Shown: positions 23,496 to 31,770, numbered from the stretch's first letter. The stretch: DNA of 64,000 nt from JAIOSM01 sp023143455 (GCA_030632885.1 DAOVTW010000001.1:1-64000), one strand, 5' to 3'. The notes: a model not told the origin generated them from the letters alone. Numbers and translations: made by a program.

Positions 23496-25829
23496 ATGTC
23501 TAATTTTATAGCCGAGTATAATGTTTTTATAGCTTCTCCCGGTGATCTACAAGAAGAGAGAGCGGTTATCAAAGAAGTATGTGAATTATTAAATATGGAT
23601 ATTGATCTTTTAAGGGGAGATGAAAAAATTGTAAATATAAGCCTTCCTGATTTGTATCAACCTCTTTTTACTGAGAATCCTGAAAAAAGCAAGGATGTTA
23701 AAAATATTCGAGGAAAAGATAACATTATCAATATAGAAGAACTTGCTGCAAAAGGTGAATACCTTGTTGTGCAGGGTTCTGCCGGTTCAGGTAAAACTAC
23801 ATTAATGAAGCATCTTTTGCGATCAATTATTAGTAATAATACAAAATTATTTGAAAAAAATATCCTGCCAATCATTCTTTTTATGAAGGACTTTAAAAAG
23901 TATCCATATAAAAAAATCAGTATGGCAAAGGGTGTTTCTAATCTTTTAAAATGGCATATTCAGGAAGTGGTTGATAATGGCTTGAGCATGGAAGTAATTC
24001 AAGAATTTTGTGAACAGGGCAAAGCTGTTTTTCTTATTGATGGGTTGGATGAAGTTGAAACTGGTGTTAGAGAGTTTATTGTAAATTCATTTGCTGATTT
24101 CAGGCTCAAGCATGATAGCATTAAAGTCATACTTGCAGGAAGGCAACATGGGATTGAAGGCGCTTCTAACAAAAGATTTGGCGATAGAATTGCCAAAGTC
24201 GAAGATTTCACAAATGAACAGGTTACAAATTTTATAAACACGTGGTTTGCTGCGGTTTATCAGAAAGGATCAGTCACAGGACAAGATATTGCAAAAAAAA
24301 TGACAGGTGAAATAAAAGCTAATGAAGATATAGACGCCTTAAAACGAAATCCTCTTATGCTGACAGCCATGTGTATATTATATAATGATTTGAAAGAATT
24401 ACCTGATCAGAGAGCAGAGCTATATGAACGTTTTATAAAAAGACTGTTCAGTAAATTTGAAAATGAAAAAACTAAAGTATATTCCTTTATGATGGAACTT
24501 GCTCATACTATGTTTGTTGATAATAGCAGGGGAATAGATGAGCTGGGTGCTGTAAGGATAATAAAAAAACATTTCAAAGAAACCGATGAATTGCCAAAAG
24601 ACAGGTTTGAAAGAATTGAATCCGGCAGTGGTCTTATGCATTTAGAAAATGGCCAGTACCGATTTTCCCACCTGACATTTCAGGAATTTTTAACAGCAAG
24701 TTATATGTTAAATACTTCTGAAAAATCCCCATATGATATAATCTCACCATTTATAGATGATAAACGATATCGTGAGGTTGTAGAACTTTTTATTGGATTC
24801 TTGAGCATCAGAGGCAGTGGGAGTGCAAATGGGATTATCAGAGATGTATTAAATGATGATGCCAATAATCATTTTTATAGATGGAGAGTTGTTTCAAAAG
24901 CATTACTTGATATTCATAAGGATAATAGACAAGATAAGGTCTGTGGTCTTGCAAAGGATAGAATGCTGACTATTCTGCGTGCAGGCAAAGAAAAACCGGA
25001 AATTTTAAATGAAGTCGGAGAAAACCTTGGCAGACTTGGATATGAAAGAGGGTATACTGATTTTATAAGAATTAATAAAGGAGATTATGATCTTAAAAAA
25101 ATAGGTCTAAAAAAAATACCCGCTTTTGAGATTTCAAAATATCCGGTAACGAATTTATGGTTTAAAAAGTTTGTTGCTGATAAAGGATACAAAAATAAAG
25201 ATTATTGGAGTAAAGAAGGTATAAAATTTCTCAAAAATTTAAAAGATAAAGAGCCATCATACTGGAATGAAAGAAAATGGAACTGCCCTAACTCTCCTGT
25301 TGTTGGTGTTTCATGGTATGAGGCAGATGCTTTTTGCAGATGGCTGACTGAAAGTAAAAAAGATGGATACTTGTACAGGCTTCCTTCTGAGTTTGAATGG
25401 CAGGCAGCAGCAGCAGGAGAAAAAAAGCGTGAATATCCATGGGGAAAAAATATTGATCCGAATAAATGTAATTACGAGGAATCAAAAATAGGCAGAATTT
25501 CACCTGTTGGAATTTTTAAGGAGGGTAAAACTCCTGAAAACGTTTATGATTTAGCTGGTAATGTTTGGGAATGGACACAAACTGATTATCACGATGGTGA
25601 AAACCGTGATGATTTTATTTTTGATGAAAAGTTACTAAAATTACTAAAAGAAGATACTATTGAAGAATATGTTAAAGAATTACAAAACAAGAAAAGAAAG
25701 ATACCTGTATTGCGCGGCGGGTCGTTCTTCGACGATAGTGGTCTCTGCCGTTGTGCCAGTCGCGGCAACGACAGCCCGTTTTTACGGGACTTCACTCTCG
25801 GGTTTCGTTGTTCCAGGATTAAACTTTGA
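23496..25829 (+). CDS. DGR target 2: DUF4062-NACHT NTPase with hypervariable FGE/C-type-lectin domain
   Basis: A 777-residue protein. Residues 1-45 carry the start of a DUF4062 domain (EYNVFIASPGDLQEERAVI), cut short. A NACHT-type STAND NTPase follows: Walker A GSAGSGKTT (about 94-102), Walker B AVFLIDGLDEVE (about 176-187), VILAGRQHG, and YRFSHLTFQEFLTASY near 390. Residues about 525-777 are an FGE-like domain (ISKYPVTNLWFKKF, VVGVSWYEADAFCRWL, YDLAGNVWEWTQT, LRGGSFF). A 28-residue charged helical insert precedes the variable part and is absent from target 1. VR2 covers residues 738-774, with fifteen residues changed from the template version. ATG 23496 has a GGAGAG RBS; the longer frame to 23412 runs through the hairpin and is unlikely. 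STAND NTPases oligomerise on ligand binding, suggesting a diversified receptor. Confidence 0.9.
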   Translation: MSNFIAEYNVFIASPGDLQEERAVIKEVCELLNMDIDLLRGDEKIVNISLPDLYQPLFTENPEKSKDVKNIRGKDNIINIEELAAKGEYLVVQGSAGSGKTTLMKHLLRSIISNNTKLFEKNILPIILFMKDFKKYPYKKISMAKGVSNLLKWHIQEVVDNGLSMEVIQEFCEQGKAVFLIDGLDEVETGVREFIVNSFADFRLKHDSIKVILAGRQHGIEGASNKRFGDRIAKVEDFTNEQVTNFINTWFAAVYQKGSVTGQDIAKKMTGEIKANEDIDALKRNPLMLTAMCILYNDLKELPDQRAELYERFIKRLFSKFENEKTKVYSFMMELAHTMFVDNSRGIDELGAVRIIKKHFKETDELPKDRFERIESGSGLMHLENGQYRFSHLTFQEFLTASYMLNTSEKSPYDIISPFIDDKRYREVVELFIGFLSIRGSGSANGIIRDVLNDDANNHFYRWRVVSKALLDIHKDNRQDKVCGLAKDRMLTILRAGKEKPEILNEVGENLGRLGYERGYTDFIRINKGDYDLKKIGLKKIPAFEISKYPVTNLWFKKFVADKGYKNKDYWSKEGIKFLKNLKDKEPSYWNERKWNCPNSPVVGVSWYEADAFCRWLTESKKDGYLYRLPSEFEWQAAAAGEKKREYPWGKNIDPNKCNYEESKIGRISPVGIFKEGKTPENVYDLAGNVWEWTQTDYHDGENRDDFIFDEKLLKLLKEDTIEEYVKELQNKKRKIPVLRGGSFFDDSGLCRCASRGNDSPFLRDFTLGFRCSRIKL
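25706..25816 (+). repeat. DGR variable repeat VR2
   Basis: A gapless 111-nt alignment to TR shows 21 mismatches, all at template adenines (to T, G or C); no other template base differs. It encodes residues 738-774 of target 2. Three substitutions converting GATAAC to GGTCTC are identical to those in VR1; other positions differ between the two VRs. Confidence 0.95.
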
Positions 25830-25855
25830 TCTTTTATTCTTTTACCCTTTTTTGC
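25830..25855 (+). repeat. Conserved pyrimidine-rich tail after VR2
   Basis: This is the second copy of the 26-base post-stop tail found after VR1, with one C/T difference. It is followed by GCTGAAAAG, which with the preceding CTTTTT can form a short hairpin. Similarity to the VR1 side stops at 25855, marking the right boundary of the shared DGR cassette. Confidence 0.6.
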
Positions 25856-25856
25856 T

Positions 25857-26000
25857 GAAAAGTTGATTTCCCGAAATTATGAATTATTGAGTTCCATTAA
25901 ACATTTGGTACAAATTCCCCATGAGATATTGAGTAATCAGTTGAAAAAATACATAATTCACGCCTTTGAGTCTTCCAAAAAAGAAGGACAATTTCAATGA
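25857..26000 (+). pseudogene. C-terminal remnant of an unknown gene abutting the DGR
   Basis: Immediately after the shared tail, an open frame without a start reads KLISRNYELLSSIKHLVQ, then IPHEILSNQLKKYIIHAFES and SKKEGQFQ before TGA at 25998. It looks like a genuine helical protein end, but I do not recognise the family. The missing front suggests that insertion of the DGR cassette, or a deletion with it, removed the rest. Confidence 0.35.
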
Positions 26001-26440
26001 GGTTAATAAAATTAATAACTGGAATGGCTATTGCCTTAATGCCTTCTAACCAGTGCATACTATTTCAGATGATTGGGGTTTGAATATAAATCAGATTTAT
26101 ATGGCAGTGGTTGCAATTATGTCTTAAGTCGGACTGATTGGTTTATCTTAAATTACAAATCATTTTTGAATAATAATTTCCCTATTACAGTTTTAACAAA
26201 ACTGTATAATAATCAGTACCTTTCTTGCCATCAATAACATACAATACAATGGTAAAGATGTAATCGTTGCCCAAGCTGTAGGTTTACCTGGGGTTCTGAA
26301 AAATGAATATACCTTCATGGGATAAATTTTAGAAAAACAGGGTTCATATTTATGAATAAAAGTTCTATTGTTTGGGTAACTGATTGTAAAACAAGAGAAA
26401 AGCCTTTGTGCTTTTTTAAAATAAGACCTTGACATTTTCC
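26001..26440. other. Gene debris between the DGR and the TetR regulator
   Basis: There is no intact gene here. An ATG at 25997 overlaps the previous stop (ATGA) and opens a frame of under 30 codons (MRLIKLITGMAIALMPS). Further on, a short coherent frame reads NGKDVIVAQAVGLPGVLKNE before a stop near 26331. A perfect hairpin TACAGTTTT-AAC-AAAACTGTA lies at 26186-26206. The pieces look like remnants of two or more genes; their identity is unknown. Confidence 0.3.
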
Positions 26441-26456
26441 AATAAATATAGTTGTA

Positions 26457-26478
26457 TTAATGAATGATTATTCATTAA
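26457..26478. promoter_or_regulatory. Palindromic operator upstream of the TetR/FadR-like gene
   Basis: TTAATGAAT-GATT-ATTCATTAA is a perfect 9-bp inverted repeat with a 4-base centre. It sits 28 bases before the TTG start of the TetR-family regulator and downstream of a TTGACA (26429). The TGAATGA/TCATTCA-type palindrome resembles sites of fatty-acid regulators of this family. Autorepression is the simplest reading. Confidence 0.55.
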
Positions 26479-26505
26479 TTAACAATTTTATGGGGTAGCT
26501 ATATT

Positions 26506-27093
26506 TTGGAGAAAGATAAATCAAAAAAATATTATGAAATATTAACAAGTGCCGGAGCTGTTTTTGCGCACTTAGGATTTCATAAAGCAACTATTTCCCA
26601 AATTGCAAAAGAAGCAGATATTGCAGACGGGACAATATATTTATATTTTAAGAATAAAAATGATATTCTTTATCAGTTTATAAGTTATAAAACTGAGGCA
26701 GTTTTCAAAAAAATGTATGATGCGGTTAGTAAAGGTAATAACGCAGAGGATAAACTCAGAAATCTTATTAAGTGTCATCTCGATCAATTTCAGCGTGATG
26801 AAAATATGGCAGTGATATTTCAATCTGAAATAAGATACCGTCGAGACATTGAGCCACAAGTGAAAGATATTTCCAAAATGTATTTGGAACTTCTTTCTGA
26901 TATTATAGAACAAGGGCAAATCGAAGGTGAGATGAGGCAGGATCTTTTTGTAGGTCTTGCCAAGCGTTTTGTTTTGGGGGCTGTTGAAGGTGTGATTAAT
27001 ACATGGGTGGCAGCTGATGGGAAATACGATTTGGTTTCCATGTCAGATCCACTTGTTGATTTGTTTCTAAATGGCCTAAAAGGTGTTAAATAA
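26506..27093 (+). CDS. TetR-family regulator, probably FadR-like (fatty acid degradation)
   Basis: A 195-residue repressor. The N-terminal helix-turn-helix is clear (KATISQIAKEADIADGTIYL then YFKNKNDIL), followed by the helical TetR_C ligand domain. The start is TTG at 26506, preceded by GGGGT; no in-frame ATG is closer to the helix-turn-helix. The downstream operon encodes an EtfBA:quinone electron-transfer unit used in acyl-CoA oxidation, so a fatty-acyl-CoA-responsive role, as for FadR/PsrA-type TetR regulators, is inferred. A palindromic operator lies in its own promoter region. Confidence 0.8.
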   Translation: MEKDKSKKYYEILTSAGAVFAHLGFHKATISQIAKEADIADGTIYLYFKNKNDILYQFISYKTEAVFKKMYDAVSKGNNAEDKLRNLIKCHLDQFQRDENMAVIFQSEIRYRRDIEPQVKDISKMYLELLSDIIEQGQIEGEMRQDLFVGLAKRFVLGAVEGVINTWVAADGKYDLVSMSDPLVDLFLNGLKGVK

Positions 27094-27220
27094 ACGGTAT
27101 ATATTTAATAAATTCAATACATAAGAAAAATTCAGTTTTGCTTGACGAATTTGGTTTTCTTTATTAAAAATTTAGAATATATTTTTTAAGTTAAGACAAA
27201 AAGTTTAGGAGGTTTTTACA

Positions 27221-29284
27221 ATGTTGTTATTTGGTCCGGCAAGTTACAAATTATTCGGTTTTATTCCCGGGTATATTATATCTTTAATAATTGCAGTAAT
27301 TGGGATAGGTGTTTTTGCATATATTATTGTAAGGCGTATTGCTCCTTTGGTTCGGTCTGCACCGGATCACAGAACAGATAACCTTGCAGAACGAATTAAA
27401 AAAGTCATTGTTATCTGGCTTGTTCAGTATAGGCAGCCTAGATATATGCTAGCGGGTATTTTACATATTGTAATTTTTGCGGGCTTTTTAGTACTTTCCA
27501 TAAGAACGCTTGCGCTTGTCTTTGTTGGCTTTTCAGCGGGGTTTGAAATCCCTGGATTTGGTGGAGCTTTGGGCCATGCATATTATTTTATTAAAGATTA
27601 TGCTGCAACATTTGTATTAATTGCATGTGTTGTCGCAGCAATTCGAAGGGGTATTTTCAAGCCTGCAAGATATGCTGCACATAAAAATTACGGTACAGAC
27701 CATACTGTAGAGGCTGTATTTGTTCTTTTTGTTATTTCTGTCCTTATGTTGACTGAAAGTTTGTTTGAGGCATCAGGAGCTGCATATAATTTTAATAAGG
27801 CAGGACAAATTGAGTTTTTTCCTCCTTTATCTTTGACGTGGATTTTTAAAGGCTTATTGCTTGGTTTTTCCTTTAAAACATTACAGATAGTCCATGTTCT
27901 CATGTATTTTTTACATGATATTGCTTTTTTCTTTTTTCTCTGCTTCCTTCCATTAGGTAAGCATTTTCATGTTATTACATCAATATTCAATGTTTTTTTC
28001 ATGAAGCTTACAAAGGGTAAGATTAAGCCTGTTAAATATGGTGTAAGTGAAGAAGAACTGGATGCTTTGGAATCCTTTGGTGTAAAAAAACTTGAGGACT
28101 TTACGTGGAAACATATGCTTGATTTTTATTCGTGTGCGGATTGTGGAAGATGTTCTGACCAATGCCCGGCAAATACAACAGGTCGTCCTCTTTCTCCAAG
28201 GTTTATTACAATCAAGGCACGGGATCTTATGTTTAAGAATTATCCTCTTTCCGGAAAGATTTATAAATCCGAGTCTTTGGTTGGAACAATTTATACCGAG
28301 GATGAAATATGGTCATGTACTACATGTGGTGCATGTGAAGAAGAATGTCCGCTTGGCATAGAATATATAGATAAGATAGTTGATTTAAGAAGAGGCATGG
28401 TTGAAGAGGGAATGGTCCCGCAAAGTCTTCAAAAACCATTAAGCGCACTTGAAAAGCGTGGTAATCCATATGGAAAAATGGAAAAAAAGCGTGCTGACTG
28501 GACAAACAAAGAAGAATTCAAAGAAGAATGTGAAGTCAAAATTCTTGAAAAGAAAGTAACAGCAGACGTTCTTTATTTTGTTGATAGTATCACATCTTAT
28601 GATGATAATATTCAAGAGATTGCAAGGAGAACTTCAAAAATACTTACTAAAGCAAGAGTTGATTTTGGTATTCTTGGTAAGGTGGAGAAAGACAGCGGTA
28701 ATGAGGTTATTCGTTTTGGAGAAGAGCTTCTCTTTCAGGAATTAAGAGATCATAATATTGAAGCAATAGAAAAATGTGGTGCGAAAAAAATAGTTACAGC
28801 TGACCCCCATGCATACAATACTTTAAAGAACGAATATCCCGATCTTCCTCCTGTTCAGCATATAAGTCAGTTTGTGGCTCAAAAAGTAATTTCAGGAGAT
28901 CTTTCTTTAGGGGATGCAAAAAATCCTGAAAAAATTTATACCTATCATGATCCATGCTACCTTGGACGTCATAATGGAGTTTATGATGACCCCAGAAATG
29001 TTTTAGATGCTATTAATGGTTTGAACAGAGTTGAAATGAAGAAAAGCCGTGACCGCTCGTTTTGTTGCAGTGGTGGTGGTTTAATGCTCTTTTATGAACC
29101 TGAAGAAGAAGTAAGAATGGGTGTATTAAGAGTTAATATGGCAGCAGAAGCCGGAGCAAATGTAATTGTTACTGCCTGTCCATTCTGTCTTGTAAATATA
29201 GAAGATGCAATTAAGGTAGCAGGAAAAGAAGGTGAGATTGAGGTAATTGATTTCACTGCACTTGTAGAGGAGCATCTTGTTTAA
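27221..29284 (+). CDS. Membrane Fe-S oxidoreductase, EtfBA:menaquinone oxidoreductase type
   Basis: A 687-residue membrane protein. Residues 1-270 hold several transmembrane helices of the NarI-like cytochrome b type. Two 4Fe-4S motifs follow (CADCGRCSDQCP near 304, CTTCGACEEECP near 365). The C-terminal half has two cysteine-rich CCG domains of the heterodisulfide-reductase/DUF224 type (HDPCYLGRH near 576, CCSGGGLML near 614, TACPFC near the end). Proteins of this architecture next to etfBA pass electrons from acyl-CoA dehydrogenases via ETF to menaquinone in Syntrophomonas and relatives. The gene has a strong RBS (AGGAGG) and is followed by etfB after 68 bases. Confidence 0.88.
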   Translation: MLLFGPASYKLFGFIPGYIISLIIAVIGIGVFAYIIVRRIAPLVRSAPDHRTDNLAERIKKVIVIWLVQYRQPRYMLAGILHIVIFAGFLVLSIRTLALVFVGFSAGFEIPGFGGALGHAYYFIKDYAATFVLIACVVAAIRRGIFKPARYAAHKNYGTDHTVEAVFVLFVISVLMLTESLFEASGAAYNFNKAGQIEFFPPLSLTWIFKGLLLGFSFKTLQIVHVLMYFLHDIAFFFFLCFLPLGKHFHVITSIFNVFFMKLTKGKIKPVKYGVSEEELDALESFGVKKLEDFTWKHMLDFYSCADCGRCSDQCPANTTGRPLSPRFITIKARDLMFKNYPLSGKIYKSESLVGTIYTEDEIWSCTTCGACEEECPLGIEYIDKIVDLRRGMVEEGMVPQSLQKPLSALEKRGNPYGKMEKKRADWTNKEEFKEECEVKILEKKVTADVLYFVDSITSYDDNIQEIARRTSKILTKARVDFGILGKVEKDSGNEVIRFGEELLFQELRDHNIEAIEKCGAKKIVTADPHAYNTLKNEYPDLPPVQHISQFVAQKVISGDLSLGDAKNPEKIYTYHDPCYLGRHNGVYDDPRNVLDAINGLNRVEMKKSRDRSFCCSGGGLMLFYEPEEEVRMGVLRVNMAAEAGANVIVTACPFCLVNIEDAIKVAGKEGEIEVIDFTALVEEHLV

Positions 29285-29352
29285 AATTTTTAGTATTTGA
29301 TTTAGATTAAAAACTAAGTATTTAAGTTAGAATAATAAATTTGGAGGTAAAA

Positions 29353-30144
29353 ATGGAGATTTTGGTTTGTATCAAAAGAGTGCCTGATACTGCAGAAAAT
29401 GAGTTTGAACTCAACAGTGCAGGCAATGATATTGATCGTGATGATCTTGTCTATTCTGTGAATGAATGGGATAACTATGCAGTTGAAGAAGCTATTCAAA
29501 TAGTGGGTGAACATGGCGGTAGCGTTACTGTTGTGAGTGTTGGTGATGATGAATCTGAAGAAGTATTGCGAAGAGAGATGGCAATGGGTGCTGATAATGG
29601 TATTCTTCTTTCAGATGATGCATTTGAAGATTCTGACTCAAGAGGAATTGCTTCTATTTTAAAGGCAGAAGTAGAAAAGGGAAATTATGACCTAATCCTC
29701 ACAGGTGCTCAGGCTGATGATGGAGCTGCCGAAGTCGGCGGAATGCTTGCTGCAATGCTTGATTTACCTTATGCATCTTTAGTTAATCAGATTGACATTG
29801 ATGGTGATAAGCACATAAAAGTAGGAAGAGAAATTGAGGGCGGTAACAAGGAAATGAATGAGATTGAACTCCCTTGTGTACTTTCAATACAGACAGGTAT
29901 TAATGAACCAAGATACGTTGGTATCCGTGGAATAAGAAAAGTTGCACAGATTGAGATACCTGTTAAAGGCGCTTCAGATCTTGGTATTGATGCAGGTTCC
30001 GTAGGTAAAGATGGCGCAAAAATGAAAAGAATTGATTATTTTGTGCCAGATCTTGGTGAGGGTGCTGAAATGCTTGAGGGCTCAACTGATGAAATTATTG
30101 AAAAGCTCATTGAAAAACTGAAAAGCAAAGGAGGATTGGCATAA
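29353..30144 (+). CDS. etfB: Electron transfer flavoprotein beta subunit
   Basis: The ETF small subunit. It starts MEILVCIKRVPDTAENEFEL and contains NEWDNYAVEEAIQI, then GAQADDGAAEVGGMLA and the AMP-binding-region LPCVLSIQTGINEPRY, all family hallmarks. With EtfA it carries electrons from flavin dehydrogenases such as acyl-CoA dehydrogenases. ATG 29353 has GGAGG seven bases upstream; the TTG at 29341 overlaps that RBS and is unlikely. The stop overlaps the etfA ATG (TAATG). Confidence 0.94.
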   Translation: MEILVCIKRVPDTAENEFELNSAGNDIDRDDLVYSVNEWDNYAVEEAIQIVGEHGGSVTVVSVGDDESEEVLRREMAMGADNGILLSDDAFEDSDSRGIASILKAEVEKGNYDLILTGAQADDGAAEVGGMLAAMLDLPYASLVNQIDIDGDKHIKVGREIEGGNKEMNEIELPCVLSIQTGINEPRYVGIRGIRKVAQIEIPVKGASDLGIDAGSVGKDGAKMKRIDYFVPDLGEGAEMLEGSTDEIIEKLIEKLKSKGGLA

Positions 30145-31112
30145 TGGCACAGATTTTTGCATATATCCCACATAAAGACGGTGTGGCAGATGATATAGCA
30201 TATGAAATTCAGGCAGCTGCAGGAAAGCTTGATTCTAATGCACAGGTTACAGCAATTGTAACAGGTTCTGGTGACACTTTAGATAAAGTTGCCGGGCATC
30301 TTACTTCTCTTTTTAAAGAAGTCATTAAGATTGGTCATGATGATTTAGCCTACCCTAATGCTGAAGTTGTACGAAAAGCACTCTGTAATGTGCTTCCTTC
30401 CGATGCAATTATTCTTGCGCCTCATAATACTTTTGGAATGGATCTTGTCCCTGGATTATCAATAAAGTTTGATTCAGCCTGTGCTTCTGATGTTATTGAT
30501 TTTGAAGGGACAGAGGGAGCAACTTTAAAAATTGTCCGCCAGGTGCTAGGTGGTATTATTAGCACTCATAATGACTTAGATATCTCTAACGGTGCTGTAA
30601 TAGCAATCAGGCCAGGTGCATTTGCTCCTGTTGAAGATGGCTCTGAAGGTGGGACAATAGTCGATAAATCAGGTGATGCAGGTGATATCTCAACTAAAAG
30701 ACGTTTCCTTGAAATAGTTGAAGCTGAAGTTGGAGATGTTGATATTACAAAGTCAGACGTACTTGTTTCCATTGGACGTGGTATCGAGGAAGAAGAAAAT
30801 ATTGGGGTTGCTCAGGAACTTGCCGAAGCAATGGGTGCAGTTGTGTCATGTTCAAGACCTATTGTTGATGCTAAATGGCTTGAAAAATCACGCCAGGTTG
30901 GAACTTCCGGGCAAACTGTTAAACCAAAAGTTTATCTGGCTTTGGGCATTAGTGGATCATTCCAGCATATGGGCGGTATTAAAGGCGATCCTTTTATAAT
31001 TGCAATAAATAAGAATGCAAATGCACCAATATTCCAGGTTGCAGATGTAGGGATTATAGGGGATATTCTTGAGTTTATGCCTGAACTTACAGAAAAGATT
31101 AAAGACCTTTAA
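30144..31112 (+). CDS. etfA: Electron transfer flavoprotein alpha subunit
   Basis: The FAD-binding ETF large subunit, 322 residues. The C-terminal FAD domain has VSIGRGIEEEENIGVAQELA, GAVVSCSRPIVDAKW, RQVGTSGQTVKPKVYLALGI and SGSFQHMGGIKGDPFIIAIN, matching the EtfA consensus including the TSGQTV and SGAxQH-type motifs. It forms the heterodimer with EtfB and should donate electrons to the membrane Fe-S oxidoreductase encoded upstream. It is the last gene of the operon and is followed by a strong terminator. Confidence 0.95.
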   Translation: MAQIFAYIPHKDGVADDIAYEIQAAAGKLDSNAQVTAIVTGSGDTLDKVAGHLTSLFKEVIKIGHDDLAYPNAEVVRKALCNVLPSDAIILAPHNTFGMDLVPGLSIKFDSACASDVIDFEGTEGATLKIVRQVLGGIISTHNDLDISNGAVIAIRPGAFAPVEDGSEGGTIVDKSGDAGDISTKRRFLEIVEAEVGDVDITKSDVLVSIGRGIEEEENIGVAQELAEAMGAVVSCSRPIVDAKWLEKSRQVGTSGQTVKPKVYLALGISGSFQHMGGIKGDPFIIAINKNANAPIFQVADVGIIGDILEFMPELTEKIKDL

Positions 31113-31139
31113 TTAATTAAGAATACTTTTAAAAAATAT

Positions 31140-31195
31140 ACCGTACAGATTCAATTTGTCTCCTTTTCTTTTTTTTGAATCTGTGCGGTTTTTTA
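31140..31195 (+). terminator. Rho-independent terminator after etfA
   Basis: The arms at 31140-31154 and 31175-31189 (ACCGTACAGATTCAA with TTGAATCTGTGCGGT) pair over 15 bp with one G-T pair. They are followed by a T-run. Confidence 0.8.
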
Positions 31196-31770
31196 TTTAT
31201 TAAGGAAGTGTTCATGGGCTTTGTCATTAAGGATACCAATTTTTTTTAGCTGCCTTATGATCTTTTTATCTTCAGGCAGAACATTTAAAAGGGTTCCATT
31301 GGCAAAACCAATATTAAAATCAGAGAATATAGATTTATCTGTGATACCTCTTTTGGCAAGGTATTGCATGGCTCTGTTATTTTTTGCAAAAGCTGAACTA
31401 TAGAACTCTATTACTCTGGTTAAGAGTTTTATGTGTTCTGGAGTTAATAGTGTCAGGCTGGGTTGATTTTTATTTTTAACTGCCGATTTTACAATTTGAT
31501 TAAAAGAAAGTCTTTTTACAGCTTCCTTAAAATCTACCTGATCATAAAGTTCTATAAACCTGATCACGTCACCATCCCTTGCCACTGCCAAAGCAATGCC
31601 ATTCGTTTTTTGATGGTGTGTATGGATAAAGAAGGATTGGTGTCGTTATGGAAGGGGCACAGGCCAAAGTATTCTTTGCCGTTCTTTTTTAGTTTTATGC
31701 CTTTGGATTCTGCAAGTAATTTTAGATCAGTGGTTGCTTTGATGGATTCTATGGTTCTTGTAGGTCATTA
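31193..31770 (-). pseudogene. Frameshifted, truncated CHC2-type DNA primase of mobile-element kind
   Basis: Three reading frames together rebuild the front of a DnaG-like zinc-finger primase: LKLLAESKGIKLKK then YFGLCPFHNDTNPSLSIH, next KNEWHCFGSGKG, then DGDVIRFIELYDQVDFKEAV. Two frame changes occur within about 30 bases. The last zinc cysteine is replaced (CFGS where CFGC is usual). Past the AMQYLAKRGITDKSI helical segment the gene stops near 31196 with no TOPRIM catalytic domain. Such primases belong to phages and conjugative elements, so this is a footprint of an old mobile element. From 31771 to 31950 no gene is seen. Confidence 0.6.

Noticed and set aside
26193..26435. 80-codon reverse-strand frame as a gene
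   Set aside because: It lacks an RBS, and the forward strand holds a more protein-like fragment (NGKDVIVAQAVGLPGVLKNE), so the reverse frame is probably a shadow.
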